64,000 nucleotides of DNA from Alopecurus myosuroides (taxonomy: Eukaryota > Streptophyta > Magnoliopsida > Poales > Poaceae): contig JAPCYS010000656.1 of NCBI GenBank assembly GCA_028641055.1, positions 186,001-250,000 on the forward strand. Direction: 5' to 3'. How positions within the stretch are numbered: the first letter of the stretch is position 1; the number at the start of each line of letters is the position of its first letter. The position numbers and the translations under genes were made by a program. The notes below the pieces were generated by a model. The model did no database searches and was not told the origin of the DNA. It worked only from the letters and a program-made list of their open reading frames with translations. Of this stretch, positions 60,101 to 64,000 are shown in pieces.

Positions 60101-60916
60101 TAGCTGAACCAAGAACAAAGATATGGGAATCATAGAGAACACTCTTGTTATGATTCCTTTTGATTCCTAGAGTAAACCTATGGCTATTGGAGCTGAGATT
60201 ACCTAGCCATCCTGAGGTAGAACAGATTCCTCAGGATCCAAAGGAAACAGAACTTGGGTTAAAGGTCAGCATCCTGTACTGATAGTGTGAGCATCAGATA
60301 GTTGAAACCACACGATTCAACCCACCGCAATTCAGCACATTCCGGGACCTTCGGTTTAAGTCCAAGGTTGAAACATTGAGAAAGGAATAACTACTATCTG
60401 AGTGCCACAGAGGACACTACAATTAGCAATCACGAGGTATCTTTCAAAATACAACGATAGCTCCGGAAGAACTTTGAGCAGAGGATAACAGATACATTCG
60501 AGATAAAAAGGAAATCTCGAGGTTCAGGATTTAGAACTTTGAAACATGTGAAGAATGTGGAATCCATACAACTTTGAGAGATTATGAATGGAAGGAAATC
60601 TCCCAGTTTAAGAGGTAACGGAGGATGGAACACACACGACTCTAGAAACTGAACACTAGGTCAACTTGGGTAGAAAACGTCTTGCCAAGGAAGGCACCTA
60701 GGTTTTGAATGAATAGAAGAGGTAGCAAAACCTTTTCAAATCAAAACAGGTAAGGAGACCCAGACTTAGAGCGATACCAGATAAGGAGTAAAAAGAATCC
60801 TAAGAAGGTTTTCACAACTCATTTGAGGTTTCGAAGTAGTTTTCACAAACACTAGACTCAACATCGACCAAGCAGTAAGGTTTTCCTACAGGCAGTCCTG
60901 CTCTGATACCATGACC
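57147..60916 (-). other. LARD-C internal domain, non-coding or fully decayed
   Basis: It extends from the PPT (minus strand: AATCTCGGGACGAGATTC, then TTGTAAGGGGGGTAGAT, 57178-57148) to the PBS. Frames are short (107 codons at most, 59639-59962 minus), and none shows protease, RT, RNase H, integrase or zinc-knuckle motifs. The plus strand is purine-rich (GAAG/GGAA). It may be a conserved structural domain as in LARDs, or a decayed coding region. Confidence 0.6.
60900..60911 (-). other. Primer-binding site of LARD-C, tRNA-iMet type
   Basis: On the minus strand TGGTATCAGAGC is a perfect match, five bases from the LTR end. Confidence 0.85.
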
Positions 60917-63900
60917 TGTCACGACCCCGGACCCAGAGATATACATACTGTTATGTGCTCCTAGACATGGACTCACAAGGGCTTCAGGGTTACCAGCCCC
61001 GGCCGCAACAAACAACGGCAGGCAGACTGGATTCATCGCACGTAGTCCGGATCCCCAGTCTACTACTCCTTGTAGCCATGCAAGTCATAACCAACTATGC
61101 ATATCAAAGCGTCCACGAATCGAATAAACTGAAGAAACGGGACCAAAGCTATACAGAGATGCTATGTGTCCAGAAAGTGCAACAACAATCGAGGTTACTG
61201 GGGTTACCTCGCCCCAGGCCGATCACATCGACAGGCGGGCTCGGAAATGGATCATCGCTCCACAACCCCTCGACTGCGATAACTATGCAGGCATAGCCAA
61301 AACTGTATAACAATGACTCGAAACCAACAACCGATCAAAGCAGCACTCTAGACATGAAAGTTGTATTAAACAGATGTTACTAGAGTATAGCTTACAAGCA
61401 GAGATCACACGACCCAACATTACATCAGACAACGAAAGGCAAAATATGTTGCTAATCAACAAGAACCAAAAAGGCCTAAGAGGCCGCAACATAAGGCGAC
61501 GTCCCAGCCCATAGATTCCAGGCTGCTACCTGGGAACCCCAAACTACTCGTCGATGTCCACGTTGAACCACCACTGAAGTGAGATCTTCTCCTGAACCAA
61601 AATTAAGCAAACCTGAGTACGGGGGTACTCAACAAGACTTAATTAACCTATTATATATCTGCTAGTTCGAAAAGGGTTTCATGAAGGCTGATTTGCGTAA
61701 AGCAATCTTTGTTTTCCAAATTGAGGGAGGAATAGCACGTCTCATAGAATATTTTGAAAACAGATGAGAAAGCTACTCAACTACTGAGATCATCTCTTGT
61801 ATTCCACCGAGTCCTTCTCATTCCCACACTACCTCATGCTACAAGGATCACCCCTCCCGACATCTCCGGGGAGGCACCCTTCAATCATGGTTAGCAGGTT
61901 TTAGTCATTCCGTTGAAGTTATCTATGATCACAGAATCCGTTGCCAAGTCGTCCGTAACCGTGGACACGGCTTCTCGAGGAGATTTATCCCTGCAGGGGG
62001 TACACTTTACCCACACGTACCATCCGACTCTTAATGCCACATGTACGCTCCTTGGGAGCGCGGCAGAGGGTGGTTGGCTCCGACCTTTACCTTGCGTAAC
62101 CCTATCCATGAGTCAACCCAAACAGGGCCACCCCGTCAACAGGGAGTTGGCCACCTCCTGACGGCACTGTTCTGTGAGTCGGGAACAAGATCCGTGTACG
62201 TCCATCACTTGTCCCGGTCACGCCCTAAGTTTTCTCCAAATCGTTTTCTGACTCACACGCAGATGGAAAGATCAAACTACGTGACTCATGGATGTGGCTA
62301 AACAAGTTATTTAGTCAGGCGAGGTTCATTGGCTCGCTCATGTGGTTGCACGCTCAGTCTTGGCTCGAAGGCGAGAACTCGCTCCTAGGGGCATGAAACA
62401 GGACAAAACGCCACAACCCAGTGTGTGACCTCACACATCCATGCCAGTATTTAGTCAAGTTATCAAAGTTAATTCAAATCATAACAACATGACATAATAG
62501 ATTCACGTATTGACCAGATTCATCAACCGGATGGATCAGATCACAACTAGGCATGTCTAAGCAAGACTCACAGGGTTTTAGCGGAGCGCGCACAAACAAA
62601 CCTATAGCTGCTAGGAGCAGTGGATCAGGATATCTAGGTTATGCAGTATATAGGAGAACTCTATCTACTGACATCAAATAGTTTGGAAACCGAATGCAAA
62701 GTACGAGATTCAAAACACTTTGAAACCATATGAGCAGATAAGAGGTTTATGCTTGCCTTGGTATAAGAAAACCAGATAAAGTCTTCAGGAATAAGTGCTT
62801 GACTTGTCGATTAAGATCAAGTATTCGTCGTTGGATTGCTGGCCTTCTCTTCGGAGTCACGTTCTACGAGGGAGAAATAACACCGAAAGAGAAATAACAA
62901 TCAACACATGGCATCGATGCAATGCGCAATATGTATGCATGAGCAAGTTAATGCACTGAAATAAAGTCCTAAACATGTTCGATGGGTTGCTAGGGTTCGT
63001 ATGTCAGTTATGAAATTTTATTGAAAAAGTCCCGAAATAGACCCCGGAGGGGGTTTCGGGCGATTATGAAGGTGAATACCATTTAGTTGCCCAAATGGGT
63101 TTGAAAACATCATAACTAGGTTGCATTTGTCATTTTGAGCAATTTGGTATAACTTTTAATTTTCTAATTTTCTTGAATAAAAACTTATTTTTTTTTTTCA
63201 AATGAATAAACAACATTAAATAAAGACTCATTTTTCAACTTTCTCAAACATGTGTGGAAGTTACATATTTGGAAAGAGTACATTTTTCTGATCAAAACCA
63301 TATATTATTTACATTTTTCTGAGTAATATTTTGGGAAATATTAATTTTACAGTTTATATTATTTTTCTGTAATTTAAATACAGAGGGGTCCACGTGTCAG
63401 TGTGCTTATTCATTTCTGTTTATTTGAAGAGGAATAAACTGCTGACGGTCGGGTCCCACGGTGACGTCATGCTGACGTCACCGTGACGTCACCGGATGGC
63501 CGGCGTTGCACTGCCGGCGATGAATCCGTCGACTCCGCGACTCCTTCGCGGATCGAACTCTACAACAGGGTACAGGGCACGACGGGGAACGTACTAGAGG
63601 CGGCGCCGCCCGAGTATAGCCATCGGAGGCTCGCCGACATCCACCGGCGCGGCGGCGGTTGACGGCGCGCGGCGACCGGGGAATACAGAGGGGGATGGGC
63701 CAAACGAGGACATGGGCAGATGCGGAGGCTCACCGGGAATGCGGAGCGATGAACGGGGATGTGGGGCGGTGCCAGAGTTGCTCGCGGCGTGCGGTGGACG
63801 GCGGCGGTCGGAGGCGAAGGGGATGACCTCAATCTCCCGCGATACAGCCTCCCGTCTCGATTCCTTGGTCCATGAGATGCAAGAGAGGACGATGGGGGCT

Positions 63901-64000
63901 TCCTGGACACTTGATAGGGCTCGCCGGACGTCGAGGCGACGGTGCTAGGCAGTGGCGGCGAGGCGGGTTAGGGTTTGGTCGCGTCCGGGACAGAGAAGAG
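60917..64000 (-). repeat. LARD-C right LTR (5' LTR on the minus strand), cut by the window edge
   Basis: It covers the first 3084 bases of the LTR and matches 53542-56640. Differences are overwhelmingly small indels. The GC-rich island begins near 63460 and continues to the window end. Confidence 0.88.

Larger units (their letters stand above)
53542..64000 (-). mobile_element. LARD-C: non-autonomous LTR element with 3.6-kb LTRs, running off the window
   Basis: The complete left LTR is 53542-57146, the internal domain 57147-60916, and the partial right LTR 60917-64000. Minus orientation is shown by an iMet PBS (60911-60900) just inside the right LTR, and by a purine tract preceded by CTCGGGACGAGATTC just inside the left LTR. 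The 3.8-kb internal domain has no gag or pol frame. It is inserted in the second CACTA gene. Confidence 0.85.

Overview
This 64-kb window looks like intergenic DNA from a large, repeat-rich grass genome, probably Pooideae (Triticeae or Poeae). The basis is the very low gene content, grass-type Copia and Gypsy LTR elements, a CACTA DNA transposon with TNP2/DUF4218/DUF4216 coding sequence, and decayed copies nested in one another. I find no gene I can confidently call a functional host gene. Almost every long reading frame is part of a transposable element, and most are broken. Species and family names would need a TREP or similar library search, which I could not run.

Layout. 1-937: reverse-oriented fragment of an LTR element (LTR end, primer-binding site, internal sequence). 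938-2560: leader-like GC-rich DNA and a decayed coding relic of unknown family. 2561-3726: unclassified DNA with local duplications and a TA microsatellite. 3727-9717: Gypsy-type element, probably non-autonomous (5' LTR, tRNA-Asp-type PBS, broken acidic ORF, PPT, first two thirds of the 3' LTR). 9718-42489: a Copia element inserted in that 3' LTR (TSD side AAGAG), with 5' LTR, tRNA-iMet-type PBS, and decayed gag, protease, integrase, RT and RNase H. Its 3' LTR lies outside the window.

Two insertions split the Copia element. The first, 14972-40051 (TSD AGGAC on both sides), is a minus-strand non-autonomous element with 4.5-kb LTRs, here called LARD-A. It carries a four-zinc-knuckle protein and a second small ORF. 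Its left LTR is itself split by LARD-B (15362-29154, plus strand, TSD GAATG on both sides), with 6-kb LTRs and only 1.8 kb of internal DNA without coding capacity. The second insertion, from 42490, is a CACTA transposon with subterminal hairpin repeats, a TNP2-type transposase gene, a second hairpin block and a multi-exon second gene. That second gene is interrupted at 53542 by LARD-C, a minus-strand element with 3.6-kb LTRs that runs off the right edge.

Order of events inferred from nesting: Gypsy, then Copia, then (independently) LARD-A followed by LARD-B, and CACTA followed by LARD-C. The three long-LTR elements share an LTR start (TGTAACATCCC) and a PPT neighbourhood like that of Del/Tekay-type Gypsy elements, but none carries pol, so they would depend on enzymes supplied in trans. 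The most unusual structures are a repeated hairpin-plus-leader module ahead of both CACTA genes, a Pol III-type tRNA-like block between those genes, and an LTR pair in LARD-C that differs mostly by 1-2-base indels and looks like consensus error.
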